A stretch of DNA of 45,393 nucleotides from Streptomyces turgidiscabies Car8. GTDB taxonomy: Bacteria > Actinomycetota > Actinomycetes > Streptomycetales > Streptomycetaceae. A program made the translations under genes and the position numbers. Under the pieces are notes generated by a model. That model ran no database searches. It worked only from the letters and a program-made list of their open reading frames with translations, and had not been told where the DNA came from. The DNA lies in assembly GCF_000331005.1 (NCBI RefSeq), contig NZ_AEJB01000686.1, positions 1 through 45,393 of the forward strand. Reading direction: 5' to 3'. This document shows, piece by piece, positions 8,754 through 16,219 of this stretch; the stretch's first letter is position 1, and every line of letters starts with the position of its first letter.

Positions 8754-9008
8754 ATGTACTACGAGACGATCACCCCGATGGACAGCGCCTGGCAGGCGCA
8801 GGCCCTGTGTGCGCAGACCGGGGCCGACTTCTTCTTCCCCGAGCCGGGCAGCTCGGTCCGTGAGGCGAAGCGCATCTGCGGGATGTGCGAGATGCGCCCC
8901 GCCTGCCTGGAGTACGCACTCAGCAACGACGAACGCTTCGGCGTCTGGGGCGGCCTCTCCGAGAAGGAGCGGCTCCACCTCCGCCGCGCCTCGCACACCA
9001 CCCTCTGA
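8754..9008 (+). CDS. WhiB-like iron-sulfur regulator
   Basis: An 84-residue Wbl protein. The four cluster-binding cysteines are C19, C42, C45 and C51 (C-x2-C-x5-C spacing in the last three), followed by the GVWGG turn (63-67) and a basic C-terminal helix (LSEKERLHLRRAS). Wbl proteins bind a 4Fe-4S cluster and usually work with the primary sigma factor to control development, antibiotic resistance or redox responses. The length matches single-domain family members. The position next to the desaturase block resembles the S. coelicolor Wbl gene I remember as SCO6715. I am not certain of its letter name, so no symbol is given. Confidence 0.95.
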   Translation: MYYETITPMDSAWQAQALCAQTGADFFFPEPGSSVREAKRICGMCEMRPACLEYALSNDERFGVWGGLSEKERLHLRRASHTTL

Positions 9009-9127
9009 CGTCCGGCGCGAGGGGCCGACAACACCGCGCCGCCACCCCGGGGCCGGCGTTCGGGACGCGGCGCAGGCCGGGGTGACGGCGTACGAGTGGG
9101 ACGAGCCAGTGGTGTTCCGGGGGCCGG

Positions 9128-10105
9128 TCAGCCGGCGGCGCGGGCCGCCATACGGGCCTTGCGGGCCGCGAGCTTCACGTCGAACTTGGAGGCTTCCGCG
9201 TCCAGGCCGCCCATGAACATGCCCAGTTCCTCCTGAGCCTGCAGGCCCTCGGGACCGAGGTCGCCCATGTCCATGACCTTCAGGTGGCGCAGGACGGGCT
9301 GGAGCACGTCGTCGTGGTGGATGCGCATGTTGTAGACCTCGCCGATCGCCATCTGCGCGGCGGCCCGCTCGAAGCCGGGCATGCCGTGACCGGGCATCCG
9401 GAAGTTGACGATCACGTCCCGTACCGCCTGCATGGTCAGGTCGGGCGCGAGTTCGAAGGCGGCCTTCAGCAGGTTGCGGTAGAAGACCATGTGCAGGTTC
9501 TCGTCGGTCGCGATGCGGGCCAGCATGCGGTCGCACACGGGGTCGCCGGACTGGTGGCCGGTGTTGCGGTGCGAGACGCGGGTGGCCAGCTCCTGGAAGG
9601 CGACGTACGCCACCGAGTGCAGCATCGAGTGCCGGTTGTCCGACTCGAAGCCCTCGGCCATGTGCTGCATACGGAACGCTTCGAGCTTGTCCGGGTCGAC
9701 CGCGCGGGAGGCGAGCAGGTAGTCGCGCATCACGATGCCGTGGCGGCCCTCCTCGGCCGTCCAGCGGTGCACCCAGGTGCCCCAGGCGCCGTCGCGGCCG
9801 AACAGGCTGGCGATCTCGTGGTGGTAGCTGGGGAGGTTGTCCTCGGTGAGAAGGTTGACGACCAGGGCGATCCGGCCCAGCTCGGTGACCTTGGACTGCT
9901 CCTTGTCCCAGGCCTCGCCGTCCTCGAAGATGCCGGGGAAGTTGCGGGCGTCGCTCCACGGCACGTACTCGTGCGGCATCCAGTCCTTGGCGACCTTCAG
10001 GTGACGGTTGAGCTCCGTCTCGACCACTTCCTCCAGGGCGTACAGCAGCCGAGCGTCGGTCCATTCGCTGGACGGGCTGCCGAGGTGCGGAGAAGTGATC
10101 GTCAT
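9128..10105 (-). CDS. Acyl-ACP desaturase
   Basis: A 325-residue soluble diiron desaturase that introduces a double bond into acyl-ACP (plant stearoyl-ACP desaturase / mycobacterial DesA type). Iron-ligand motifs are EEGRH (118-122) and DENLH (201-205), with E26/E31 in the first helix as further candidates. The ATG at 10105 has GGAG seven bases upstream. The longer reading frame to 10240 would run through the upstream palindromes and promoter region, so it is rejected. It is likely involved in unsaturated membrane lipid formation. Three phased palindromes 52-97 bases upstream suggest tight repressor control. Confidence 0.93.
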   Translation of the reverse strand: MTITSPHLGSPSSEWTDARLLYALEEVVETELNRHLKVAKDWMPHEYVPWSDARNFPGIFEDGEAWDKEQSKVTELGRIALVVNLLTEDNLPSYHHEIASLFGRDGAWGTWVHRWTAEEGRHGIVMRDYLLASRAVDPDKLEAFRMQHMAEGFESDNRHSMLHSVAYVAFQELATRVSHRNTGHQSGDPVCDRMLARIATDENLHMVFYRNLLKAAFELAPDLTMQAVRDVIVNFRMPGHGMPGFERAAAQMAIGEVYNMRIHHDDVLQPVLRHLKVMDMGDLGPEGLQAQEELGMFMGGLDAEASKFDVKLAARKARMAARAAG

Positions 10106-10156
10106 GAATGCTCCAGAATGACGTGCGAGCGGGTGCGCGGACTGCAGGGGACTCGA

Positions 10157-10202
10157 CCTACGGCATCGTAGGCTACGTTCCCGTAGGTTACGCCACCGTA
10201 GG
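10157..10202. promoter_or_regulatory. Three 14-bp palindromes at 15-bp period upstream of the desaturase
   Basis: CTACG-GCAT-CGTAG (10158-10171), CTACG-TTCC-CGTAG (10173-10186) and TTACG-CCAC-CGTAG (10188-10201) are three successive palindromes whose starts are exactly 15 bp apart. Two are perfect and the third has one mismatch. Each right arm is followed by G. The array lies 52-97 bases upstream of the desaturase start. The half-site and spacer geometry fits a TetR-family or similar dimeric lipid-responsive repressor. No cognate regulator gene is adjacent. Confidence 0.75.
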
Positions 10203-10304
10203 TTAAGAGCGTTGTAAACATCCCTGATCAGCGGGTTCAAGCCAGGGTGCGGCGTGCCGCCCGGACCCGCAGGTCAAGGGCTGAACGAGTATCTCCGTCA
10301 CCTG

Positions 10305-11081
10305 TCAGGCGTACAGCTCCCGCAACCGCACCGAGAGGCATGTCACACAGCCTTCGAGCTTCTCGAACTCGCTGATGTCGACGAGCACCGGCTCGTGCCC
10401 CAGACCGGCGAGCAACTCGGCCGTCTTCGGCGCGCTCGCCGCCATCAGCAGCTTCCCGCCGTCCAGCAGGACCACGTGCGCCCCGGACTCCTCCGGCACC
10501 GGCAGGAAGCGCGGGAAGAGGGTCGGGGTGTCCACCAGGGGCGCGTACCCGATGACGGTCCCGTCGGGCAGCGCGGTGACCGCCGACTTCAGGTGCAGCA
10601 CCTTGCTCACCGGCACGGCGACGACCCGGGCACCGAGCGGTTCGAACACGGCTCTGAGCTGCTGCACCCCGGCGGCGTTGGTCCGCCCGCCCCGGCCGAC
10701 GTAGAGGGTGTCGCCGACCTTGAGGACGTCACCACCCTCCAGGGTGCCCGGCTCCCAGACCCAGTTCACCGAGCAGCCGAGGCGGGCCACCGCCTCCTCG
10801 ACACCGCCGGTCTCACCGCGCCGGGACTCGGCGCCGGGCCGCGCGATCAGCGCGACGTTCCGGTAGACCACAACCGCGTCCTCGACGAACACCGAGTCCG
10901 GGCAGTCGTCCTCCGGATCCACCTCGACGGTCTCCCAGCCGTGCGCGCGCAACGCCTCCGCGTACGCCTCCCACTGCCGGTCGGCGAGGTCGGCGTCGAT
11001 CTCCTCACGCTCGATGTGCGTGACGAGACCCTCGGCCAGGCGCGGGCTGGGGCGGCGTATGAGGGCCTTCTTGCTGGGCAC
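10305..11081 (-). CDS. Dimethylargininase (DDAH)
   Basis: A 258-residue guanidino-group-modifying enzyme that hydrolyses N-omega-dimethylarginine to citrulline and dimethylamine. Visible family motifs are CPDSVFVED (60-68), EGGD (115-118), the active-site His in VLHLKS (H163) and the C-terminal nucleophile region EGCVTCLS, with C248 the likely catalytic cysteine. The GTG at 11081 (VPSKKALIRRPSPRL) has GGAG eight bases upstream and matches the N-terminus I remember for Streptomyces homologues. The ATG at 11162 would add an unrelated cysteine-rich leader. It is a single gene between the desaturase and the ABC-F gene, all on the minus strand with gaps near 100-200 bases. Confidence 0.92.
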   Translation of the reverse strand: MPSKKALIRRPSPRLAEGLVTHIEREEIDADLADRQWEAYAEALRAHGWETVEVDPEDDCPDSVFVEDAVVVYRNVALIARPGAESRRGETGGVEEAVARLGCSVNWVWEPGTLEGGDVLKVGDTLYVGRGGRTNAAGVQQLRAVFEPLGARVVAVPVSKVLHLKSAVTALPDGTVIGYAPLVDTPTLFPRFLPVPEESGAHVVLLDGGKLLMAASAPKTAELLAGLGHEPVLVDISEFEKLEGCVTCLSVRLRELYA

Positions 11082-11187
11082 GAGGCGAACTCCGTATCGG
11101 AAGGGGGCGTCCGCGCACATCATGCAGGGCGGGCCTGTGCGGACAAAAGCCCCGGAGGTCATTCCGGTGGCCGTACCCCCGTGTCGA

Positions 11188-12804
11188 TCAGCCCACCTCC
11201 TCCGGATCGATCTCCCTCAGCTCCCCGTCCAGCAGCAGCCACCGGGTGATCCCGATCGACTCCAGGAACGGCAGGTCGTGGCTGGCCACGATCAGTGCGC
11301 CCTCGTACGAGTCCAGAGCCGTCGTGAGCTGTCGCGCGCTCGCCATGTCCAGGTTGTTGGTCGGCTCGTCCAGCATCAGGAGCTGCGGCGCGGGCTCCGC
11401 CAGCATCAGGGCAGCCAGGGCGGCGCGGAACCGCTCGCCGCCCGACAGGGTCGCCGCCCGCTGGTCGGCGCGGGCACCCCGGAACAGGAAGCGGGCCAGC
11501 CGGGCGCGGACCCGGTTGTTGGTGGCGCCCGGGGCGAACCGGGCCACGTTCTGAGCGACGGTCAGGTCGTCGTCGAGCACATCGAGCCGCTGCGGCAGAA
11601 AACGCGGCGGTACGTGCGCCTGCGCCTCCCCGGAGACCGGGGCCAGCTCCCCGGCGATCGTCCGCAGCAGGGTCGTCTTCCCCGCCCCGTTGCGCCCGAT
11701 CAGCGCGACCCGCTCGGGCCCGCGCAGATCGAAGGAGCCGACGCTCGCTCCGTACGCCAACTCCAGGTCCAGGAGCGTGAGTACGTTACGGCCCGGCGGC
11801 ACCGCCGTGTACGGCAGGTCGACGCGGATCTCGTCGTCGTCCCGTACGGCGTCCACCGCCTCGTCCAGCCGCTCCTTCGCGCCGGCGAGCCGTTCCTCGT
11901 GCAGGATGCGGTGCTTGCCCGCCGACTCCTGGGCGGACCGTTTGCGCGCCCCCATGACGATCTTCGGCTCACGCTTCTGCTCGAACATCTTCTGCCCGTA
12001 CTTCTTGCGGCGGGCCAACTTGACCTGGGCGTCGGCCAGTTCGCGTTTCTGCTTCTTCAGGTCGGCCTCGGCGACGCGCACCATGCGTGTCGCCGCCTCC
12101 TGTTCGGTGGCCAGCGCCTCCTCGTACGCCGAGAAGTTGCCGCCGTACCAGGTGACCTCTCCGGAGCGCAGGTCGGCGATCTGGTCGACCAGGTCCAGGA
12201 GTTCGCGGTCGTGGCTGACCACGATCATCACTCCGGGCCAGGACGAGACGGCCGTGTACAGGCGCCGTCGTGCGTACAGGTCGAGGTTGTTGGTCGGTTC
12301 GTCCAGCAGGAGCACGTCCGGACGGTCGAGGAGCAGCGCGGCCAGCCTCAGGAGGACAGCCTCGCCGCCCGAGACCTCGCCGACCGTGCGGTCCAGATCG
12401 ATGTGGCCGAGCCCGAGTTCGCCGAGCGTGACCAGGGCGCGTTCTTCCACGTCCCAGTCGTCGCCGATCGTCTCGAAGTGCTCCTCGCCCACGTCACCCG
12501 TCTCGATGGCGTGCAGCGCCGCCCGCTGCGCGGAGATGCCGAGGACGTCCTCGACGCGCAGCGTGGTGTCGAGGGTGACGGACTGCGGGAGGTAGCCGAC
12601 GTCGCCCGCGACGCGGACGGTGCCGTCGGCGGGCCGGAGCTGTCCGGCGATCAGCTTCAGCAGGGTTGATTTTCCTGATCCGTTGACACCGACGAGCCCG
12701 GTGCGGCCGGGACCCACGGCGACGTCGAGAGCGTCGAAGACGGCGGTGCCGTCGGGCCAGGCGAAGGACAGGGAGGTGACGGCGACGGAAGTGGTGGCTG
12801 ACAT
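11188..12804 (-). CDS. ABC-F family ATPase (ribosome-protection type), TiaA-like
   Basis: A 538-residue protein with two ABC ATPase domains, no membrane segments and an inter-domain linker rich in Lys/Glu, the hallmark of translation-associated ABC-F proteins. The first Walker A is GVNGSGKST (39-47) and the second GRNGAGKTT (near 360). Signatures are VSGGE and LSGGE, and both Walker B sites are LLLDEPTNNLD-like. ABC-F proteins act on the ribosomal E site and many give resistance to pleuromutilins, lincosamides and streptogramins. By position it is the equivalent of S. coelicolor SCO6720, which I recall being described as tiamulin-responsive. The ATG at 12804 follows GAGG. An in-frame GTG at 12951 would overlap leader structures. 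The candidate promoter is 225 nt upstream, suggesting attenuation control. Confidence 0.9.
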   Translation of the reverse strand: MSATTSVAVTSLSFAWPDGTAVFDALDVAVGPGRTGLVGVNGSGKSTLLKLIAGQLRPADGTVRVAGDVGYLPQSVTLDTTLRVEDVLGISAQRAALHAIETGDVGEEHFETIGDDWDVEERALVTLGELGLGHIDLDRTVGEVSGGEAVLLRLAALLLDRPDVLLLDEPTNNLDLYARRRLYTAVSSWPGVMIVVSHDRELLDLVDQIADLRSGEVTWYGGNFSAYEEALATEQEAATRMVRVAEADLKKQKRELADAQVKLARRKKYGQKMFEQKREPKIVMGARKRSAQESAGKHRILHEERLAGAKERLDEAVDAVRDDDEIRVDLPYTAVPPGRNVLTLLDLELAYGASVGSFDLRGPERVALIGRNGAGKTTLLRTIAGELAPVSGEAQAHVPPRFLPQRLDVLDDDLTVAQNVARFAPGATNNRVRARLARFLFRGARADQRAATLSGGERFRAALAALMLAEPAPQLLMLDEPTNNLDMASARQLTTALDSYEGALIVASHDLPFLESIGITRWLLLDGELREIDPEEVG

Positions 12805-12941
12805 GTGGCCTCGCGGTTGCTTGATTCGGTGGGGGCAAACGCGTGTCGAGACACCGACGGGCGGCGGGGAATCCTGGAGGCACGGACAAGGCCCTGTTCC
12901 GGAGGGAGGAACGGACGGCTCGCACACCGAGGTCGCACGCT

Positions 12942-12973
12942 GCGCGGACACACCACTGGAGGGTGTGCGGCGC
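12942..12973 (-). other. Leader hairpin upstream of the ABC-F gene
   Basis: On the minus strand GCGC-c-G-CACACC (12973-12962), a 7-nt loop, then GGTGTG-T-cc-GCGC (12954-12942) form a stem of about 11 pairs with one small internal loop. It begins 7 bases after the candidate leader-peptide stop codon. The geometry fits a ribosome-controlled attenuator. There is no U-tract, so intrinsic termination is not certain. Confidence 0.45.
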
Positions 12974-12979
12974 GGTGTC

Positions 12980-13012
12980 TCAGGACCTCAGTAGAGCAAC
13001 GTCCTTCTCCAT
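12980..13012 (-). CDS. Candidate 10-codon leader peptide of the ABC-F gene
   Basis: ATG at 13012-13010 opens a 10-codon frame, MEKDVALLRS, with TGA at 12982-12980. It starts about 17 nt after the transcription start inferred from the promoter at 13065-13036 and ends just before a strong hairpin (12973-12942). The layout of promoter, short ORF, hairpin and resistance-type ABC-F gene is the known pattern for antibiotic-induced attenuation. No convincing Shine-Dalgarno precedes it, and so short an ORF can occur by chance. The remaining leader down to 12805 shows no other gene that I can support. Confidence 0.4.
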   Translation of the reverse strand: MEKDVALLRS

Positions 13013-13035
13013 TCGACGGCAACAGGACCGCTGCA

Positions 13036-13065
13036 AGCGTAGGAAGAGGCGTTTCGGGCTGTCAA
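13036..13065 (-). promoter_or_regulatory. Candidate promoter of the ABC-F gene
   Basis: On the minus strand a consensus TTGACA (13065-13060) is followed after 18 bases by TACGCT (13041-13036). This is one of the best vegetative promoter matches in the window. Transcription would begin near 13029 and leave a leader of about 225 nt before the ABC-F ATG at 12804. Confidence 0.6.
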
Positions 13066-13123
13066 AGCATTTAAAGCGGGGCTGCCACCGCCGCGGCGGC
13101 GGGAACACCTCTCACGGGACCTC

Positions 13124-13540
13124 TCACAGGGCGTCGCGCATCAGCTCCGCGAGGTCGCGGTCCAGGTCGGTCTGGAGGTGCTCCAGGCCGACGGGCACCA
13201 GCTCGGTGGTCGACGCCAGGAAGCGCCGCAGCTCGCCCGAGCGGACATGCACGACCGCGGTGCCCTCGGGGGCGTGGAACTCCAGGACCGTGCGGTCGTA
13301 GCCGTAGGGCCGCACCCGCACGTCGCCGTGGCCCTGCGGCTCCGTCAAACCGTCGGCGAGGAGCTCGCGGGCGAAGGTCCAGCAGACCTCCACGCCCTCC
13401 AGCGTGGCCGGCGCGGGGAAGGTCATCCGGACCGCGAACGGGTCGCTCCGGTCGTAGGTGAGCGTTGCGGGAATGCTCGTCACCCGCGGTGCGGCGGCGA
13501 CGAGACGGGCCTGTACGAGCTGCTCGATGACGGTGAACAA
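13124..13540 (-). CDS. ssgD: SsgA-like sporulation/cell-wall protein SsgD
   Basis: A 138-residue SsgA-like protein (SALP), a family unique to morphologically complex actinomycetes that steers septum and cell-wall synthesis. Family features are the N-terminal IPATLTYDRSDPFAVRMTF segment, the CWTFARELLADGL motif (cysteine, tryptophan and phenylalanine conserved) and the GDVRVRPYG strand. The TTG at 13540 is chosen because AGGGAG lies about eight bases upstream and the resulting length is normal for the family. The ATG at 13663 would give an atypical 41-residue extension. Position between the ABC-F gene and a BNR-repeat protein matches the place of ssgD in S. coelicolor (SCO6722, from memory). 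Confidence 0.85.
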   Translation of the reverse strand: MFTVIEQLVQARLVAAAPRVTSIPATLTYDRSDPFAVRMTFPAPATLEGVEVCWTFARELLADGLTEPQGHGDVRVRPYGYDRTVLEFHAPEGTAVVHVRSGELRRFLASTTELVPVGLEHLQTDLDRDLAELMRDAL

Positions 13541-13640
13541 CGCCTTGCTCCCTTGTGACGGTTGGCCGGACTCCTGGATGGAACGGTCCGCACACTGAGA
13601 GAGACGCTGGAATGAGCCAATCAGTGCACCTGAATTTCTA

Positions 13641-13654
13641 GTGACCTCTGTCAC
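13641..13654. promoter_or_regulatory. Palindrome between ssgD and the BNR-repeat gene
   Basis: GTGAC-CTCT-GTCAC is a perfect 5-bp inverted repeat with a 4-base spacer. It lies 31 bases before the ATG at 13685 and just upstream of TACCTT (13671-13676), a possible -10 element. It may be an operator for the rightward gene. The regulator is unknown. Confidence 0.35.
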
Positions 13655-13684
13655 CGAGTTCATTCACTGCTACCTTCGCCCGCC

Positions 13685-14821
13685 ATGAGGATCATGGGGA
13701 TGCAGCGACAGAACAGGCGTACGAGTCGGATGCGGCGGGCGATGGTGACAGGGGCCTACGGGGCCGCACTCGCCGCCGTCGCCGCCGGACTGGCGGCCCC
13801 CGCCCAGGCCGCACAGACCTACGAGGGGTCGGGCCCCGGACACCGGGCGCCGCACTGGGCGGCGAAGGACAGCGGCACCACGGACGTCCGCTTCCGCGGA
13901 CTGGCCGCCGTCAGCCGGGGCACCGCCTGGCTCGCCGGTACCCAGGGCACCGTCCTGCGCACCACCGACGGGGGCAGGAGCTGGCGAAACGTCTCTCCGC
14001 CGGGCGCGGCCGAGCTCCAGTTCCGGGACATCGAGGCGTTCGACGCGCGGCGCGCCGTGGTCCTGGCCATCGGAGAAGGCGAGGACTCCCGCGTCTACCG
14101 CACCGACGACGGAGGCGGCACCTGGACCGAGTCCTTCCGCAACACCGACGCCAGGGCCTTCTACGACTGCCTCACCTTCTTCGACAGCCGCCACGGACTG
14201 GCGATGAGCGACCCGGTGGACGGCAGGTTCCGCATCCTCTCCACCGGCGACGGCGGACGCTCCTGGACCGTGCTGCCGAGCGACGGCATGCCGGCCGCGC
14301 TGGAGGGCGAGGCGGGCTTCGCGGCGAGCGGGCAGTGCCTGGTGAGCTCGGGGCCGCGTGACGTGTGGCTGGCCACCGGCGGGGGTGCACGCGCGCGTGT
14401 GCTGCACTCCGCCGACCGCGGGCTCACCTGGACGGCCTCCGACGCACCGATACCTGCGGGCGACCCGGCCCGCGGTGTCTTCGCGCTCGCCTTCCGCGAC
14501 CGCACGCACGGACTCGCGGTCGGCGGTGACTACCGCGCCGACCAGACCTCACCGCGCGCGGGAGCGGTCACCACGGACGGCGGCCGCACCTGGACGGCGG
14601 CCGCCACCTCCCCGCCCGCCTACCGCTCCGGCGTCGCCTGGCTCCCGTACAGCCGCACGGCGGCGCTCGCGGTCGGCCCCACGGGCACCGACCTCACCAC
14701 GGACGCGGGGCGCACCTGGAAGACCGTCGACACGGGCTCGTACGACACCGTGGACTGCGCGCCCGACCTCGGCTGCTGGGCCGCCGGTGAGAAGGGGCGG
14801 GTGGCACGGCTCGAATCGTGA
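13685..14821 (+). CDS. Secreted BNR/WD40-like repeat protein (Ycf48-like)
   Basis: A 378-residue exported beta-propeller protein. The signal peptide spans about residues 16-43 (RMRR, hydrophobic core, APAQA cleavage region). Repeated T-DGG-x-(S/T)-W BNR/Asp-box motifs occur at several points (TTDGGRSW, TDDGGGTW, STGDGGRSW, TTDGGRTW, TTDAGRTW), as in sialidase-fold or photosystem II assembly factor Ycf48-like proteins. Streptomyces versions are often annotated as oxidoreductases without evidence. No catalytic residues can be assigned. The start is uncertain. The ATG at 13685 lacks a ribosome site and would be almost leaderless from the possible -10 at 13671. An ATG at 13700 is preceded by AGGA with 8-base spacing. 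Confidence 0.85.
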   Translation: MRIMGMQRQNRRTSRMRRAMVTGAYGAALAAVAAGLAAPAQAAQTYEGSGPGHRAPHWAAKDSGTTDVRFRGLAAVSRGTAWLAGTQGTVLRTTDGGRSWRNVSPPGAAELQFRDIEAFDARRAVVLAIGEGEDSRVYRTDDGGGTWTESFRNTDARAFYDCLTFFDSRHGLAMSDPVDGRFRILSTGDGGRSWTVLPSDGMPAALEGEAGFAASGQCLVSSGPRDVWLATGGGARARVLHSADRGLTWTASDAPIPAGDPARGVFALAFRDRTHGLAVGGDYRADQTSPRAGAVTTDGGRTWTAAATSPPAYRSGVAWLPYSRTAALAVGPTGTDLTTDAGRTWKTVDTGSYDTVDCAPDLGCWAAGEKGRVARLES

Positions 14822-14886
14822 GGCGCGGGTACCCGTTCACCGACACGAGCCCGAGAGGACAGCGCGAGCGAAGGAAGTGAACGGCC

Positions 14887-15213
14887 ATGCCACGTGGTGC
14901 GAGCCCGAAGCGGGAACGTCAGTACGAGCACATCAAGGACAGCGCGCTGGACCGTGGCGAGAGCGAGAAGCGCGCCGAGGAGATCGCCGCGCGGACCGTC
15001 AACAAGGAACGCGCCCGCTCCGGCGAGTCGAAGACCGCCAGCCGTACGTCAACCCAGGACATGTCGGCCGGCAAGCGCGGCGGGCAGCGCTCGCACAAGG
15101 GCGCCCAGGGACCGACGTACGACCAGCTCTACCAGGAGGCCAGGAAGCGCAACGTCCAGGGCCGCTCGGACATGAACAAGGCGCAGCTGAAGAAGGCCCT
15201 CGGCGACAACTGA
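14887..15213 (+). CDS. Small basic protein with Rho N-terminal/SAP-like C-terminus
   Basis: A 108-residue, very hydrophilic and charged protein with no membrane segment. The C-terminal part (from TYDQLYQEARKRNVQGRSDM to the end) resembles the Rho-factor N-terminal or SAP-like helical fold that binds nucleic acid. The N-terminal part is rich in Lys, Arg and Glu, as in proteins often labelled plasmid stabilization protein in actinobacteria. The ATG is preceded by AAGGAAG. A nucleic-acid-binding role is plausible, but the function is unproven. Confidence 0.8.
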   Translation: MPRGASPKRERQYEHIKDSALDRGESEKRAEEIAARTVNKERARSGESKTASRTSTQDMSAGKRGGQRSHKGAQGPTYDQLYQEARKRNVQGRSDMNKAQLKKALGDN

Positions 15214-15269
15214 GGACAGGGGACCTGCGGCGGGGGGCCGGCCGACGGGCCCGTACGCTCGTCGTCACC

Positions 15270-15968
15270 ATGGCGATCACGACGACCGTACCCATTCCGG
15301 CGGACTGGCCCGCGACCGAGGAGCGGGCCCGAGCGGTCCAGGACGAGCTACGGCTGCGGGTGGTCCTGGACGAGCCGGGCCCGCCGCCCGGAACCGGACA
15401 CGTCACGGGCGTCGACGTGGCCTACGACGACGAGCGCGACCTGGTCGTGGCCGCCGCGGTCGTTCTCGACGCGGCGAGCCTGGACGTCGTCGCCGAGGCC
15501 ACGGCCGCCGGGCACGTCCCGTTCCCCTACGTGCCCGGCCTGCTCGCGTTCCGGGAGATCCCGGCGGTCCTGGCCGCCCTGGAGGCGCTTCCCGTCCCAC
15601 CCGGCATCGTCGTCTGCGACGGCTACGGGGTGGCCCACCCCCGCCGCTTCGGCCTCGCCAGCCACCTGGGCGTCCTCACCCGGCTCCCCACGATCGGCGT
15701 CGCGAAGAACCCCTTCGCGTTCACGTACGAGGAGCCGGGCGGCCGGCGCGGATCGGCGTCCCCGCTCCTGGCGGGCACGGAGGAGGTGGGCCGCGCCCTG
15801 CGCACCCGGGACGCGGTCAAACCGGTGTTCGTCTCGGTCGGCCACCGCGTCTCCCTCGACACGGCCTGCGCCCACACCCTCGCGCTCACCCCGGAGTACC
15901 GCCTCCCGGAGACGACCCGCCGGGCGGACGCCCTGTGCAGACGCGCCCTGAAGGAAGCGACCGACTGA
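15270..15968 (+). CDS. nfi: Endonuclease V
   Basis: A 232-residue DNA repair nuclease that cleaves the second phosphodiester bond 3' of deaminated bases such as hypoxanthine. Catalytic acidic residues are visible as D49 (GVDVAY), E96 (LLAFRE) and D117 (VVCDG). The strand-separating motif PYVPG (87-90) and the GVAHPRRFG segment (120-128) are also present. The ATG at 15270 gives the usual length of about 230 residues. No clear ribosome site precedes it, so the message may be leaderless or weakly translated. It stands alone between the Rho-N-like gene and a small membrane protein gene. Confidence 0.94.
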   Translation: MAITTTVPIPADWPATEERARAVQDELRLRVVLDEPGPPPGTGHVTGVDVAYDDERDLVVAAAVVLDAASLDVVAEATAAGHVPFPYVPGLLAFREIPAVLAALEALPVPPGIVVCDGYGVAHPRRFGLASHLGVLTRLPTIGVAKNPFAFTYEEPGGRRGSASPLLAGTEEVGRALRTRDAVKPVFVSVGHRVSLDTACAHTLALTPEYRLPETTRRADALCRRALKEATD

Positions 15969-15974
15969 GTGATC

Positions 15975-16034
15975 ATCTGAGTACCTGATCTGAGTACTTG
16001 TACGGATGTCGGCAGGCCGGAGCTGTCGGCAGGC
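15975..16034 (+). promoter_or_regulatory. Two sets of direct repeats before the small membrane gene
   Basis: ATCTGAGTAC occurs at 15975-15984 and 15988-15997 (13-bp period). TGTCGGCAGGC occurs at 16007-16017 and 16024-16034 (17-bp period). A GTAC-TT-GTAC palindrome lies between them (15994-16003). All fall in the 73-base gap between endonuclease V and the 48-residue membrane protein. They could be promoter or operator elements for the latter. Confidence 0.4.
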
Positions 16035-16041
16035 TGTGCCC

Positions 16042-16188
16042 ATGACCACGCACCGAGCACCGAAGCCCGTCGCCAGCCCCGCCCAGCCCGTCGAGCGCGC
16101 CGTCACGGCGGCGCTGGTCGTCGCCGTCCTGGTGGGACTCGCCTGGATCGGCGGCATGATCTACACGGTCACGGGCTGGGCCCAGTAA
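16042..16188 (+). CDS. Small single-pass membrane protein
   Basis: A 48-residue protein beginning MTTHRAPKPVASP. A Pro/Ala-rich N-terminus is followed by one hydrophobic segment (about residues 19-42, with AALVVAVLVGLAWIGGMIY) and a short TGWAQ tail. I do not recognise a named family, but tiny proteins of this shape are conserved in Streptomyces. The ATG at 16042 is preferred to 16006, which would read through the direct repeats upstream. Function unknown. Confidence 0.65.
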   Translation: MTTHRAPKPVASPAQPVERAVTAALVVAVLVGLAWIGGMIYTVTGWAQ

Positions 16189-16219
16189 GCCTCCGGAAGC
16201 CCGCCCGCGGCCCGGCCGG

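Noticed and set aside
11014..12669. 551-codon plus-strand ORF across the ABC-F gene
   Set aside because: Antisense shadow of intact Walker and signature motifs on the minus strand.
12805..12951. In-frame GTG extension of the ABC-F protein
   Set aside because: It adds 49 residues absent from the family N-terminus and overlaps the leader hairpin. The ATG at 12804 has a ribosome site.
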